From positions 3,539,113-3,603,112 of the forward strand of contig NC_092706.1 in the NCBI RefSeq assembly GCF_964275005.1: DNA of 64,000 nt. The letters run 5' to 3'. The stretch comes from Diadema setosum. Lineage: Eukaryota; Echinodermata; Echinoidea; Diadematoida; Diadematidae. Below the pieces are notes generated by a model. The model was not told the origin of the DNA. It made no database searches and worked only from the letters and a program-made list of their open reading frames with translations. A program made the translations under genes and the position numbers. Below, piece by piece: positions 49,801 through 60,350 of the stretch; positions within the stretch are counted from its first letter, which is position 1; every line of letters starts with the position of its first letter.

Positions 49801-52800
49801 TTATAAAATGGGCTTGTAAATTCAAGAAATTCAACCCTTTCCCTCCTCATGCCTCTGGTGCACCTACAACACTATACAAGGCTTGAGCCATGCGTTCGGA
49901 TTTTACGGGACACTTGGTTCAGTGTGGATTAGTAAAAATCAATGCATGATAATTGATCAATCACATTGCACAGATTCTAAAGACCATTCTATAATAGACG
50001 ATCAGTTCAAAAATATGACAAACTCCTGAAAAAAAAAAAAAATTAATTGATTTAGATCCCCCAACTCACCCCTTTCTCACAATTGTAATGTACAGAATCG
50101 CACCAAATTATACACAAATCACTGATTTTCCACAGAGTGGCTTCACTGAGACAATTCCTTTAAAATTTTTACCGAATGACAAGAGAAGCAATTGTTGGGA
50201 TACAAGTCTTCAGGCACACCACAAAATTGAGAGTGATATCAATCGTCAGATATAAACTTTTTAGTTGCATTCCAAGCAGCCTTATCATAAATCCAGCTAG
50301 CTTCTCACTCATGAATGAAAGGAGTTTTTTACGTCGATGTAGGGCAATTTGTCAATCAGTTGCAATGAAAACATCTCGACGGAAGAACTTCATAAATTTG
50401 AATAACAAAGCAGTACCCGCTGCATGCTATAAGGATTAGAACCAACACTTGCTGTCGGGCGAAAGCTCGGTGGTCTAGTGGAGATGACGCCTGTCCGGTG
50501 ATCAGGAGGTCGTAGGTTCGAATCCTGCTCGAGTATGTACGCCCATGATTTTTTATCATGGCTACTACTAAAACACTGATCAATTCAGTGCTTATTTACG
50601 TCGATGTAGGACAATTTGTCAATCAGTTGCAATGTAAACATCTCGACGGAAGAATTTCATGAATTTGAATAACAAAGCAGTACCCGCTGCATGCTATAAG
50701 GATTAGAACCAACACTTGCTGTCGGGCGAAAGCTCGGTGTTTTAGTGGAGATGACGCCTGTCCGGTGATCAGGAGATCGTAGGTTCGAATCCTGCTCGAG
50801 TATGTACGCCCATGATTTTTTATCATGGCTACTACTAAAACACTGATCAATTCAGTGCTTATTTACGTCGATGTAGGACAATTTGTCAATCAGTTGCAAT
50901 GTAAACATCTCGACGGAAGAATTTCATGAATTTGAATAACAAAGCAGTACCCGCTGCATGCTATAAGGATTAGAACCAACACTTGCTGTCGGGCGAAAGC
51001 TCGGTGGTCTAGTGGAGATGACGCCTGTCCGGTGATCAGGAGGTCGTAGGTTCGAATCCTGCTCGAGTATGTACGCCCATGATTTTTTATCATGGCTACT
51101 ACTAAAACACTGATCAATTCAGTGCTTATTTACGTCGATGTAGGGCAATTTGTCAATCAGTTGCAACGAAAGGAGTTTTGTTCTTACCTAACGTGGATCC
51201 ACCCTGACTTGGCACCGACGTGAAACCCTGCGTGCGTCTGAAGAAGAAAACCGTCACGCCGTCAAAGACGACCCTCTTCTTCTTCCTCCTGGTTACCCCT
51301 TCTCCATCATCCCCTGACCCTGGATGGGAAACATAATTAATGATAATTATTTCTTTTACTAAAAATCTCACACAATCTGAGACCGTATAAAATGTATACA
51401 GCAATCATAATACTTGCATTCACACAGACAGAATAGAGGGATAACGATCGCAATGCAAATACCAAGATTTTGTGGTCAGACAGATGGATAGAACTATCCC
51501 ACTAATTGCCTATCACAATAATTTGTCAGGAACTGCGCAGGCCTGAAATCTACCAAAATGGTGGATGGCACACACCCTTCAACATTTCCCAGTACCCCTT
51601 ATCAAAACAGGGTTTACTAGATTGACACAAAGTATTCAAAACTGTAATATTTCATTAAATAGAGCTAAGGTTTTTGTACCACTTTCATATAGCCAAAATC
51701 CAGCCAAAAGTAAACCAAAATTTGTCTATGATATTCTTCAAATTGTCCATTCATACACTGTCTTTAGAAGACATCACACATTACATGTATGTATTCAGAC
51801 AAGCTGGACTTTAAAAGTGATTTGATGACACGTACTACACCATGGACCAAAAATCATTCACTTGAAAACATACCGGTACAAAATCATATTAGTTACTCTA
51901 TAGAAAGAGGAAAATGCATTTGCCAAGTTTTAATTTCTACATTTAACTTTCTGCTCCTGATATCACAAAAAAGTTAGAAACAGCCCTGGTTAATTTGAAC
52001 TCATGGGCATTCCTGTCATTTTCCATGTCAAAGAAATCAAGGAGATGTCATCATTTTTAACATTTTAATTGAGATTAGCAATCAGTGTGCAGCACATTTA
52101 AAACAAAACAACAGATAATCTACTTCTACTTTTTTGAGCTCTTCATGACTGACTGCTCATCTTGTGGTTGCGTGAAGCACAGAAGACAATCATGCTGCGT
52201 CTCTATCATTTTATGCGGTCAGTTTTTATGTATTCAACACTGCTCTGTGGGGGTGCGGGAGAAAGGCTATCGCAGCTTGTTGCCGTGGGAGCAGCTACCC
52301 GACAACAGGCCTAGACACGTTTTGTGGCCATCGTGATGATGTCTACGGCTTACAACAGCTGAGGGAATGTCCATACAGTATCTATCACAGTCTCTTCTCT
52401 TTGTGCGCTCAGATAATCGAAGTGACTCATCCCCAGCATTACGTGCACTACATCCATGACAGGGATCACCTAGTCTGATTGCAAGGCTTAAATGGATTAT
52501 TTTTTTCTGTTAATTTGTGGACATCCAGTGACATCACTACAAACTGTATGCCCATAACCATGCAGCATTTTTATGATGCATGTACACAGCCATACATGCA
52601 TCATGATGGAGAACTTACCATCATTTGAACAATAGCCTGGCAGAAACTGAAACTGACCATAGTTTAAACAAAAATGCAACACTCTGTAAGTGACCTGTCG
52701 TTCACTCTGGTCAAGGGAGAGATTCCAATGGCAGGACATATCGATCTCATCAGACAATTTCAAACAATCTTGCCACATGTAAAATAGAAAGATTATCTAT

Positions 52801-55800
52801 CATATGGAATGTGTATGTACTGCTGAATAGAGAGAGAGAGAGAGAGAGTGTGTGTGTGTGTGATGTTAATCTCATGATAAAGTCAACATAACCTACTACA
52901 CGTATCGCTTCAAGCGATTGCCAATGATAGTCTTCACTCTTTGCATTGATCAAAATCGTATTTATTTATCAAACAAAAGTTTTGTATTGAATGTAAACTA
53001 AATTATTTGTTTATCACCTGATTACTTATCACTGCTGTTAATTCTTTTTTTAAATAAGTGCACAAAAGTATCTGCAAACAAACATTTTAAGGTGAATCGC
53101 TGTGCAAAGCCAATGGAGACACATTCATACTTAAAGGGGATGGCTAGTAACTGATCAGTGGGATTCATTTAAGAGTACATTATATATCTATTGTTGTGTG
53201 AAAATTATTTGCTTCAGAACGGTCTCATATTCAAGTATGGTGCAGTTTAATGCCCCGTCACTGTACAGGCATGCTAACCTGGAAACATTAAACTGCACAT
53301 TACTTGAATATGAACCCATTCTGAAGCAAATAATTTTCACACAACAATAGATATATAATGTACTCTTAAATGAATCCCACAAGAATTGGAACAATCATCC
53401 CCCAGCATTCCCACTGATTCCCACTGATCAGTTACTAGCCAACCCCTTTAAAAAATGTATCCTCATCAATCCACAAGCTGTACTGTCTTTCCCCTTTCAT
53501 CTACCCCTTTAATATCACGAAACAGTTTCCATTCGTGTCATTGGAGGGCAGCCAATATTGACATCATATAAACACATTCAGTTATGATCGCTTTCCCTCT
53601 CCGGCTCGCAAAGTTCACGAGGCCGCCGATAAAGCATTCAATCACTACCATACGTCGTTGGATTCGAGGGCGGAAACACAGGCAGACAAGGAGACTACCA
53701 CATCGTGCCATGTCACATGCTCCTGCTTCAGGTGTGGGACAAAAAAACCTGAAACGGATGCGCCAATTTCCAGGCCGACCTCTAGATGGGAATTCCTGTT
53801 CAGCAATGGACCAAATCTTTCTCTCTATATGTACCAATGGATGAAGTGATGATGATATATTTAGCCCTTGCTGAGACACCATCATCACGGCCATCTTGAC
53901 ATGAAAAGGAAATGGTTCAATGGCCCTATAAACTACTTCAGAGCATGAAAATATGAAAGAAAACTGTTGGAATGGGATTGAAATGTCACTGCCTGCCATT
54001 GAATATATGCTGCTGCACAGTTTTATTTGAATAATCACTACTTGCTATCAATGGAGGACCACTCAATTAATGAATGCTGGAAAATTGATTGGACTTCAAA
54101 ATGAAATAGAATGTTATATACACCTATGCAGAAATAGCAGAAATATACCTGAAACTCATCTAGAAATGTGAGGAAATGCAGTTTTGCACTGTGTTGCTTT
54201 TCTGGTTTCCTGTGCATCATTTTCAAACCTGTAGCTGATTACAGAAACTGAAATATTTTGAACACTTTGCCTTGCAAATCGTGAGAAATGTAGTAATTGA
54301 AGTTTTGCAATATTTCTTGTATCCACTTCCTAACATGAATACTCGATCACACATAAACATCATGAGGCACTAATTTTTGGACCCTGACTCATGCGGCAGT
54401 GACCGAGTGCTTGGATGTACAAACATCACGTTGTCTTTACGTTACTTTGGATACCTCTTCCTGCCATATGAAAATGAAAGTGGCTCTTGATCACATTTGA
54501 CTGAAGTAGGAAGGAGTACAGACCCAAGCATCACCATGAGCCAAGATATCCACTTCAGTTATAATCAGAACACATACACAAACACGCACATGTGCAAATA
54601 TATTTCCAACCGAGACTACTTGTACACATGCACGACACTGTGACTACGTGAGAGAAAGTTCTTTGTTGGCTATGACAGAGTGTTCATGTTCCCTTAGAAA
54701 CTGATTCAACATCCATTGATAGAGTGTACGTGTACATGTCTGCACCACGCTTTTATACATAAAAATGTATATCAACATCCTTTCTTTATGTACGAAATAT
54801 GCCACATTGAGGCTTGCAGACTATTTACACATGGTTCTGATTTTTTTTTCTTTTTTTTTTTTTAGCACCCAATCCTCGCTGTACATAGCAACATGACTTT
54901 CCCCTAATACAATCACTAATTAAATCTACAGTTATCACGGCAAGTTCATTTTTAGAAAAGATACAGGCTAATGTTTTTGTGGCAGAAATTGGCCTTGCCT
55001 TCGGTCATCTACACATCACTTTGCTAGCTTTATGATTTTGTGAGCATTGTTGTGTATATCATTTCCTCATAATCCCTAAATGGGATAAAACCTTACAGTT
55101 GACTATTCTAATTGATATACAAACATTGTGGAAAGGCTGGGGGGGGGGGGGGGGGAGGCAGAGAGGGGAGGGTGGAGAAGAGTGGGAAGAGGGGGGGGGA
55201 GGCTGGGGAAGCCCATATTGGGGTGAGGGGAAAGGGGCGTGTCCCTTGAAGTGGACCAGTGCAGGTGCCTGACTGGATTTAATAGGGAATTAACTCACCT
55301 TCCTCTTCCCCCACACTAGACTGCACAAACTGCAGCAGTGCCAGTAACAATTTGTATGCCAACAACTATCCACCGTGCAATTACCTGACCCCTCACCAGC
55401 ACTGATAAAAGAGATCTTTACCAGTAATGCTTTTATGGTTATTTACTGGAAGATAAAACTAAATGCAACTTTCTCTAATTCATTTTTAATATTTTCAGTT
55501 TGTTTTCGAAGAGATATTTCAACGACACATCAAGTGAACGGGGATTAATGTTGATGGAAGTCATAATGATTCTACAAATGTTTCCAAACTTTAATAACAA
55601 AGTGCTCATTGTCCAACATTGTACTACACATATTCTTAGCCAATTTAGACACGACTATTTTGTATGGGGAAGGGTATGGAAAATCTCCAAGGTACCCACG
55701 GAGATCTAGGGTAAGATCAAGAATTTACACTCAAATAAAGATCTCTGTCATTGTGCTCACATTGTGTGCACTACACTATGGGGAGCTGAGCTTTAATGCA

Positions 55801-56251
55801 TTATCAAGATTTTATTATTAACTGCACCACTCCCAAAATAAGCATGAGGTAATTAATGACTATGCTCGAAGAAAGTGGTATTTGACAAAGTGATTGGTGG
55901 TGTATCATTACCACTATCCAGTCTGGACTTCTTGGAGTCGGGTTCATCGGTCGTTGGTTCGTCTGGGGTGGACTCTGAACTGGCGGCCCGCTTGCGCTTG
56001 AGAACGGAGACAACCTTCTTGGCCGCCATTCCCCTCGGGTCGTCCGCCAGCGTCGTCTCCGAGGCGGTGGAGGTGGAAGAGGACAACGATGACGACGATG
56101 AAGACGACGACGAATTCGATGAGATGGAGGAGGATGGAGGAGGGGAGGAGGAGGAAGAAGGCGGAGGAGGAGAAGAGGAGGAGGAGGAGGCGGAGGAGGT
56201 GGAGGATGACGAGGGGGCAGGGTCAGCATTCTGCTCGCCCGCTTGGTTCAT
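41109..56251 (-). CDS. CSRNP: cysteine/serine-rich nuclear protein (CSRNP/AXUD1 family), three coding exons
   Basis: Coding exons on the minus strand: 56251-55912, 51319-51188, 43822-41109; phases 1 and 1 agree and give 1061 residues, longer than vertebrate CSRNP1-3 (about 540-590). Residues 1-74 are Ser/Pro-rich. VSVLKRKR (about 81-88) matches the LKRK/ILKR basic motif of the family. Exon 3 carries [20 protein letters not shown] then QGGSTLG, near-identical to the vertebrate signature, and continues into GMASRH across the last intron. A ten-Cys block (CGCDCQ...[11 protein letters not shown], about 268-306) followed by [17 protein letters not shown] is the DNA-binding region. The long Ser/Thr/acidic C-terminus is the activation region. 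Vertebrate members are nuclear transcription activators binding AGAGTG; one fly orthologue is Axud1. Probably the single pre-duplication orthologue of CSRNP1/2/3. Confidence 0.93.
46803..46830. repeat. CTTT microsatellite
   Basis: About seven CTTT units. Confidence 0.9.
47380..47906. mobile_element. pogo/Tigger-like MITE
   Basis: 527 bp with inverted ends CAGTGCACTCCCGTTA...CGGGAGTGCACTG flanked by TA (47378-47379, 47907-47908). Subterminal GTTATAACGAAATTTCGTTA motifs are repeated inside both arms, characteristic of Tigger/pogo elements. No transposase. Confidence 0.88.
49684..49820. mobile_element. partial MITE related to 14355-14525
   Basis: Begins TATACAAATGATGCACAGGA like the LETMD1 intron copy and reaches a TTATAAAATGGG like that found just after that copy; the right inverted end is not clear. 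Confidence 0.55.
50464..50535 (+). tRNA. tRNA-like sequence, unit 1 (probable tRNA-derived pseudogene)
   Basis: 72 nt fold as a cloverleaf: acceptor AGCTCGG/TCGAGTA (G-T wobbles and an A-A at 1:72), D arm GTC/GAC, anticodon stem CCTG/CAGG with T-T at the closing pair, five-base variable loop, T arm GTAGG-TTCGAAT-CCTGC. A box TGGTCTAGTGG and B box GGTTCGAATCC are intact. The anticodon would be GGT (Thr) but base 33 is C, not T, so a working tRNA is unlikely. Confidence 0.55.
50731..50802 (+). tRNA. tRNA-like sequence, unit 2 (A box altered)
   Basis: Same fold one period (267 bp) later. The A box reads TGTTTTAGTGG and the variable region is altered (GGAGATCG), so this copy is weaker than units 1 and 3. 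Confidence 0.5.
50998..51069 (+). tRNA. tRNA-like sequence, unit 3
   Basis: Identical to unit 1 over the tRNA-like segment, with both promoter boxes intact. Confidence 0.55.
51188..51319 (-). CDS. CSRNP: CSRNP coding exon 2 (family signature)
   Basis: Acceptor TTTCCCATCCAG, donor GTAAGA. Encodes [20 protein letters not shown] then [20 protein letters not shown], the most conserved N-terminal motif of CSRNP proteins, with an added RRKKKR basic cluster that may act in nuclear import. Confidence 0.92.
52827..52862. repeat. compound AG/TG microsatellite
   Basis: GAGAGA run passing directly into TGTGTG. Confidence 0.9.
53135..53447. mobile_element. TTAA palindromic MITE, second family
   Basis: Inverted ends AGGGGATGGCTAGTAACTGA and AGGGGTTGGCTAGTAACTGA flanked by TTAA (53131-53134, 53448-53451). 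Arms of over 100 bp include AAATTATTTGCTTCAGAA and its inverse. It shares TTAA-AGGG ends with copies A-D but the interior is unrelated. No transposase. Confidence 0.88.
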
Positions 56252-56387
56252 GGCGACGACGTCTGGGGAAGGTGCCTGGTTGCTCTGAGTGGTGGCGGAG
56301 GCCACATGTGCGTCCCGAGTCGGTTGAGGTACGGACGAGGGAGCTCTTCAGGAGATGGTAAGTCCGTATTGGCTACATTCTGGATGC
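55912..56387 (-). CDS. CSRNP: CSRNP coding exon 1 (5' UTR plus residues 1-113)
   Basis: The acceptor CTCCCTCTACACAG at 56388 upward is strong, so this is an internal exon with 136 bases of 5' UTR before the ATG at 56251-56249 (GTCGCCATGAACC). Donor GTAATG after 55912. The Ser/Pro tract is encoded by AGC/TCC/CCT runs, the complement of GGA/GAG repeats. A second in-frame ATG at residue 75 ([14 protein letters not shown]) could serve as an alternative start. Confidence 0.85.
56248..56307 (-). promoter_or_regulatory. uORF ending at the CSRNP start (ATGA overlap)
   Basis: An ATG at 56307-56305 opens 19 codons ([19 protein letters not shown]); its TGA overlaps the CSRNP ATG by two bases. Ribosomes translating it would end exactly at the main start and would need to reinitiate or have leaked past. 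Confidence 0.45.
56373..56378 (-). promoter_or_regulatory. start-stop uORF (ATGTAG) in CSRNP 5' UTR
   Basis: Minimal uORF, ATG followed directly by TAG, nine bases inside the exon. Such elements stall ribosomes and can damp or stress-regulate main-frame translation. Confidence 0.4.
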
Positions 56388-57695
56388 CTGTGTAGAGGGA
56401 GACAGACAGAAAAAGACACAAGTGAGACATCCCTGCACACTAATGAAGAGGTCTGTGTACATTTCAGCATTTTAAAACGCCTCACGGGGCAAAGTCCGAA
56501 CATTACTGTCACCGATAATGGCCGAGCCACAGACTACCGAAGCATTTGATTTACACTCTGTCAATAACCCTCACACGCTACTCCATAAAAATCCTGACAA
56601 GTTTTCCACTGAACACATCCCCTTTCACTAATGCACCACAAATTTGTGTCCATCACATGAGAGTTCCACATAAATGCACTCATATAGAACTCCAAACAGA
56701 AAAGATGATATACCACGCACATACTATGTTTCCCCCCTGAGTTGGAAGCCGTGTGCTTTGTGAACAAGAGAGTCTGAACCGAGCGAGCGACTTCTGGGAG
56801 TAATGGCGACATTCCATGTGTCACTCGGTCCTCGATAAGCTAATCTGATGAACGGAAACAGCTGTAAAAAGGCAGAATGCATGATCTCCCAACATGCATA
56901 AACTCCCAACAGGCATGAACATACCAGTAGCTCTGTGTGACAATGCACCGAGTGCATGCCCAAACTTGCAAATCTACTGCCCATACCAAGATGCTGGACA
57001 TTTTGTTCATATTTTACTGCCACAAGAAAATACACATACAGTGTACATGCACAGGTACACAGTGCATGAACGAAGAATTAAACTCCAAAGACATTCACTC
57101 TAAAAACACAGGGTTTAAAAAATGCCAAAAAAAAAAAAGAAAGAAAGAAGAAGGGAGAGCAAAATATTAACAGGCCAGAGATGATATGAGACTTGACAAA
57201 TGTTTGAGAAAGTTTATGGGGTCGTAACTGTCCGAATGGCAATAAATCATCAATGCTGCCACCCTGCAAAGAGCCAGGAACAGCCATCTTGGTCATGTAA
57301 CCATTATCACACTTCAGTAGTACTCCTGATTCTCTCACAATCACTAATTTCCCACTTTCTCTGGAGAAACGTTCTCAGGACTTCAGATATGAGAAGTTGA
57401 TGTATTTGTCTACTGAAACTGTCAAAAATTGAAAATATTTCAAGAAAATTTGTTCTGGGCATCCAGGTAGCCTACAATGTATGTAGTTTGCTGAAGAAAT
57501 TGATACAATGCCAACAAATCAATTTCATATAAATTGTAAACACTTATTTATTTATTTTATTATTTTTTTTTTGCTGTTGTTTGTTTTCCTTAAAATTGTA
57601 TTAAAAAATGTGATACTGGAAATAAAATTTGATTTTAATTGAAAAAAAAAATTCAACTGAAATATGTGGCACACAGTTTTATATGGATGCACATA

Positions 57696-57696
<1 letters not shown>

Positions 57697-57729
<33 letters not shown>
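57697..57729. repeat. GT microsatellite
   Basis: (TG)n of about 33 bases followed by a GGGAGA-rich purine tract to about 57860. Confidence 0.95.
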
Positions 57730-57731
<2 letters not shown>

Positions 57732-59569
57732 AGGGGAAAAAGACAAACTTGGGAGAGAGACAGAAGAAGAGGAGGGGAGAAGGAGAGAGGAGAAGATGTG
57801 AAGGATAGAGAGAAGAAAGCATAAGAGATGAGGATAAACATGGGGGAGGGGACAGGGAAATTGTTTCCAGAATTCTAAGAATAAAACAATTGAATTAAAA
57901 AAGCAAAATTATATAAATGGGGAATGAGATAGAGGAGAGAGAAAAGTCTTTAGTAACACTCCGTACAGTCGAGAGAATTTTTTTTCCTCCCTGTTTAAAG
58001 TAGCTGTTGCCATGGAAACCGCATGAAGGAGAACCCAAGTCAGACGACTGAGGCAGCACTTCAGGTCAAGAGTGTCACATTATCATAACATGATTAGTGT
58101 ATGTATGAGGTCCCTAGCTAGCTGGGCAGGCAGGCTGTGGTGGGGATCAGCTGCGCAGAATGGTGAGTGACAGCTATGGGGTGGGGGTGGGGGGAGGGGG
58201 GCTGAGGAGGTGCTGTGGCATGTGTGTTTGTGTGCATGTGCAGGGAGGTGAGACAATCTGTATGTGTGTGTGTGTCTGTGCGTGTTTGTGCATGTATATG
58301 CGAGCATGCATTCGACATAACATGTAATCTATTTATGTAATAAGTTGTTTATCATATATTGTCAATTGTGTAAAATGTTGTATCACACAGTAGGTGTGTC
58401 TGTCTGTCTGTCAGTGTGTGTGTGTGTGTATGCATTGAGTGAGTACAATGTGTGCATGTGCTGTGGAATAGAGAAAGTGTGAGAGCAATGAACGCAGCAG
58501 CAGTACATCAAATCATCTGCATACATGTACAACATGTACCGTAAAACCCGACCCGCATGTGTACACTGCATGTGTGACACTCTTGACCTGAGAGTGTGCA
58601 GAAAGAATCAATGGTACAGTTGTAGGATCTCAAAGGATGGATGTTCACTTTATACAAATCATGTAGCAGTGCACTAATTGTGTAGCTCAATCTGGTCTAA
58701 GGTCCTATTCACAAGGTGACAGAGAGGCCATTAAATGATAACAGGAACACTCTTGAGATAGAGAATGAATGTCATGTAGGCCTACACTTGTGTTTATATG
58801 CAGATAACTCTTGTGATATCATTCATAAGATTGATAGCCTTTCACACAGCCAGACAGGCAACCATCCTATCCTATCTAAAAACAAGGTTGCAGAAGAAAA
58901 TTTCTGTAAGCTCTTAAAATCAGAGATCATAAATCACATGACCGACAAAGCATGTAATGGGACGGGACTGAAATGTCTTTGTATTTTCACTTCACATGAG
59001 TTTGTTTTCTTCCAAAAACACAGCTTTATGTTTATTTCTATTTGTTATGTTTCATTTACAGTTTGCTTGTTGTTGTTTTTTTGTGTGTAAATTTTCTCAG
59101 TTGCATAGGACCAGTTTATTAGGCCTAAGATACACCATATTACATTGTATATATTGATAGATAGATTGATAGCCTGAATACTCAAACATTCCGTGAAGGG
59201 GCATTTCTTAAATTGTGGTTTTTTTTTCTTTTCTTTGAGATTCATAGAATTATTAAAAGTATGACCATCAATGACGCTCCTTTTTTTCCATAAAGCTGAA
59301 TGGAAACATACATGTATTATATAGACTCCTGAAATACATTGTATGTAAAACACCTCCAGGAATGCAAAAATCTGGTGGCAGTAAATCTACCACCGGGCAA
59401 AGCTGGGCTCATACATCACATGATGATGTAGCCACCAGTTGTGTTAGCAGGCAGCAGGGAGAAAAGCATGGTATTTGGACTAATGTCGTTAAAACATGCG
59501 TCTGCCTGTAATTCCTGGCAGCTAAATCAACACGGCTGCTATGCGAATCATTATATATTCCACTGGGGG

Positions 59570-59725
59570 GGGGGGGGGGGGGGGGGAGACAGCGGGCGAG
59601 CGGATCGTCGCGAGCGCATCTCATATTTCAGCTTGGGTCTCTGGGGCTCGCCGTTAATTGTTCGCGGGCTTGCGCCTGAAAATTCACCTCGCACCAGTAA
59701 TATCATTACCGTGGTTACCTTGCGA
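59570..59725 (-). promoter_or_regulatory. candidate CpG-rich promoter / first exon of CSRNP
   Basis: CpG-richer than its surroundings (GCGGGCGAGCGGATCGTCGC). On the minus strand CACTCGCAAG is followed by GTAACC near 59721-59716, which could be the donor of a 5' UTR exon. Evidence is base composition and one splice-like site only. Confidence 0.18.
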
Positions 59726-60263
59726 GTGTGGTTGGGGGATTGGGGGATGGACGGTTGGTTGGTGGATGTATGCCGATGAGAAGCTGAGGAATTTCCATGT
59801 CATTTCTTCTCCTCCTCCTCCGCTGATTTCATTCTCCCCTCCACAAGTGCATCTCAGTCACCGAGCGTATTATGCATGGGAGGGTTTCACATTTCATTTA
59901 CCACCTGACTTCTCTTCTTTCATTACGAGGAACCAGTCAAGATTACGAAAATGCAGCATGCATCCATCGGAGATGGCTGATTGCGTAAATCAAACACTCA
60001 GAATCCCATAAAATTTTGATCAACATTTACACAAGGATTTTTTCTTGTTTAATGGAAAAAAAATGTTATAAAACCACCATAACAGTGATATCTACACAAT
60101 GTAGGTCGCTTTCCTGTTGCTTTTAACTTATTCCAATGTGATAACTGAGGATGAATGTACAATGTGTAGGCCTATAGCCTACTGTTTGTGCATTTTACAG
60201 AATGATGCATGCACCACCCCAAATCCCAAATTTGGTAGTAATGGCAATCAAATCACAAACAAA

Positions 60264-60350
60264 ATAATGATGATGATGATGATGATGATGATGACAATGA
60301 TAATAATAATAATAACAATAATAATAACAACAATAATAACAATAACTAGT
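60264..60350. repeat. GAT then AAT/AAC compound microsatellite
   Basis: (ATG)n passing into TAA/CAA mixed units. Confidence 0.9.

Larger units (their letters stand above)
43823..50316. other. CSRNP intron 2, part 1
   Basis: Non-coding. Holds the pogo MITE (47380-47906), a CTTT repeat (46803-46830), several A/T homopolymers and a G-rich stretch at 48706-48770. No exon-like segment was found. Confidence 0.6.
50317..51179 (+). mobile_element. tandem tRNA-derived element with 12 bp target duplication
   Basis: Direct repeats GAAAGGAGTTTT at 50317-50328 and 51168-51179 flank three 267 bp units (50329-50595, 50596-50862, 50863-51129) and a 38 bp partial unit (51130-51167). Each unit has a 72-nt tRNA-like segment, a T6 run inside a CATGAT/ATCATG hairpin, and an inverted pair CGTCGATGT / ACATCTCGACG. 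The partial fourth unit shares GTAGGGCAA with unit 1, while units 2-3 have GTAGGACAA. The T6 run could end Pol III transcription. It is antisense to CSRNP. SINE-like by its tRNA head, but SINEs are not normally tandem with one pair of target repeats. Confidence 0.8.
51320..55911. other. CSRNP intron 1
   Basis: Non-coding. Contains the TTAA palindrome at 53135-53447, an AG/TG microsatellite (52827-52862) and a poly-G patch (55139-55157). Nothing else recognised. Confidence 0.6.

Noticed and set aside
50356-51117. Three identical 75-codon minus-strand frames ([20 protein letters not shown]...)
   Set aside because: They are the antisense of the tRNA-like units; the [12 protein letters not shown] string is a common false protein from antisense tRNA sequence.
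55875-56361. Plus-strand Glu/Asp-rich frame of 137 codons
   Set aside because: Complement of the Ser/Pro tract of CSRNP exon 1, which is supported by family motifs and splice phase.
58716-59090. 124-codon plus-strand frame
   Set aside because: No domain, no splice logic and a low-complexity hydrophobic tail; likely chance.
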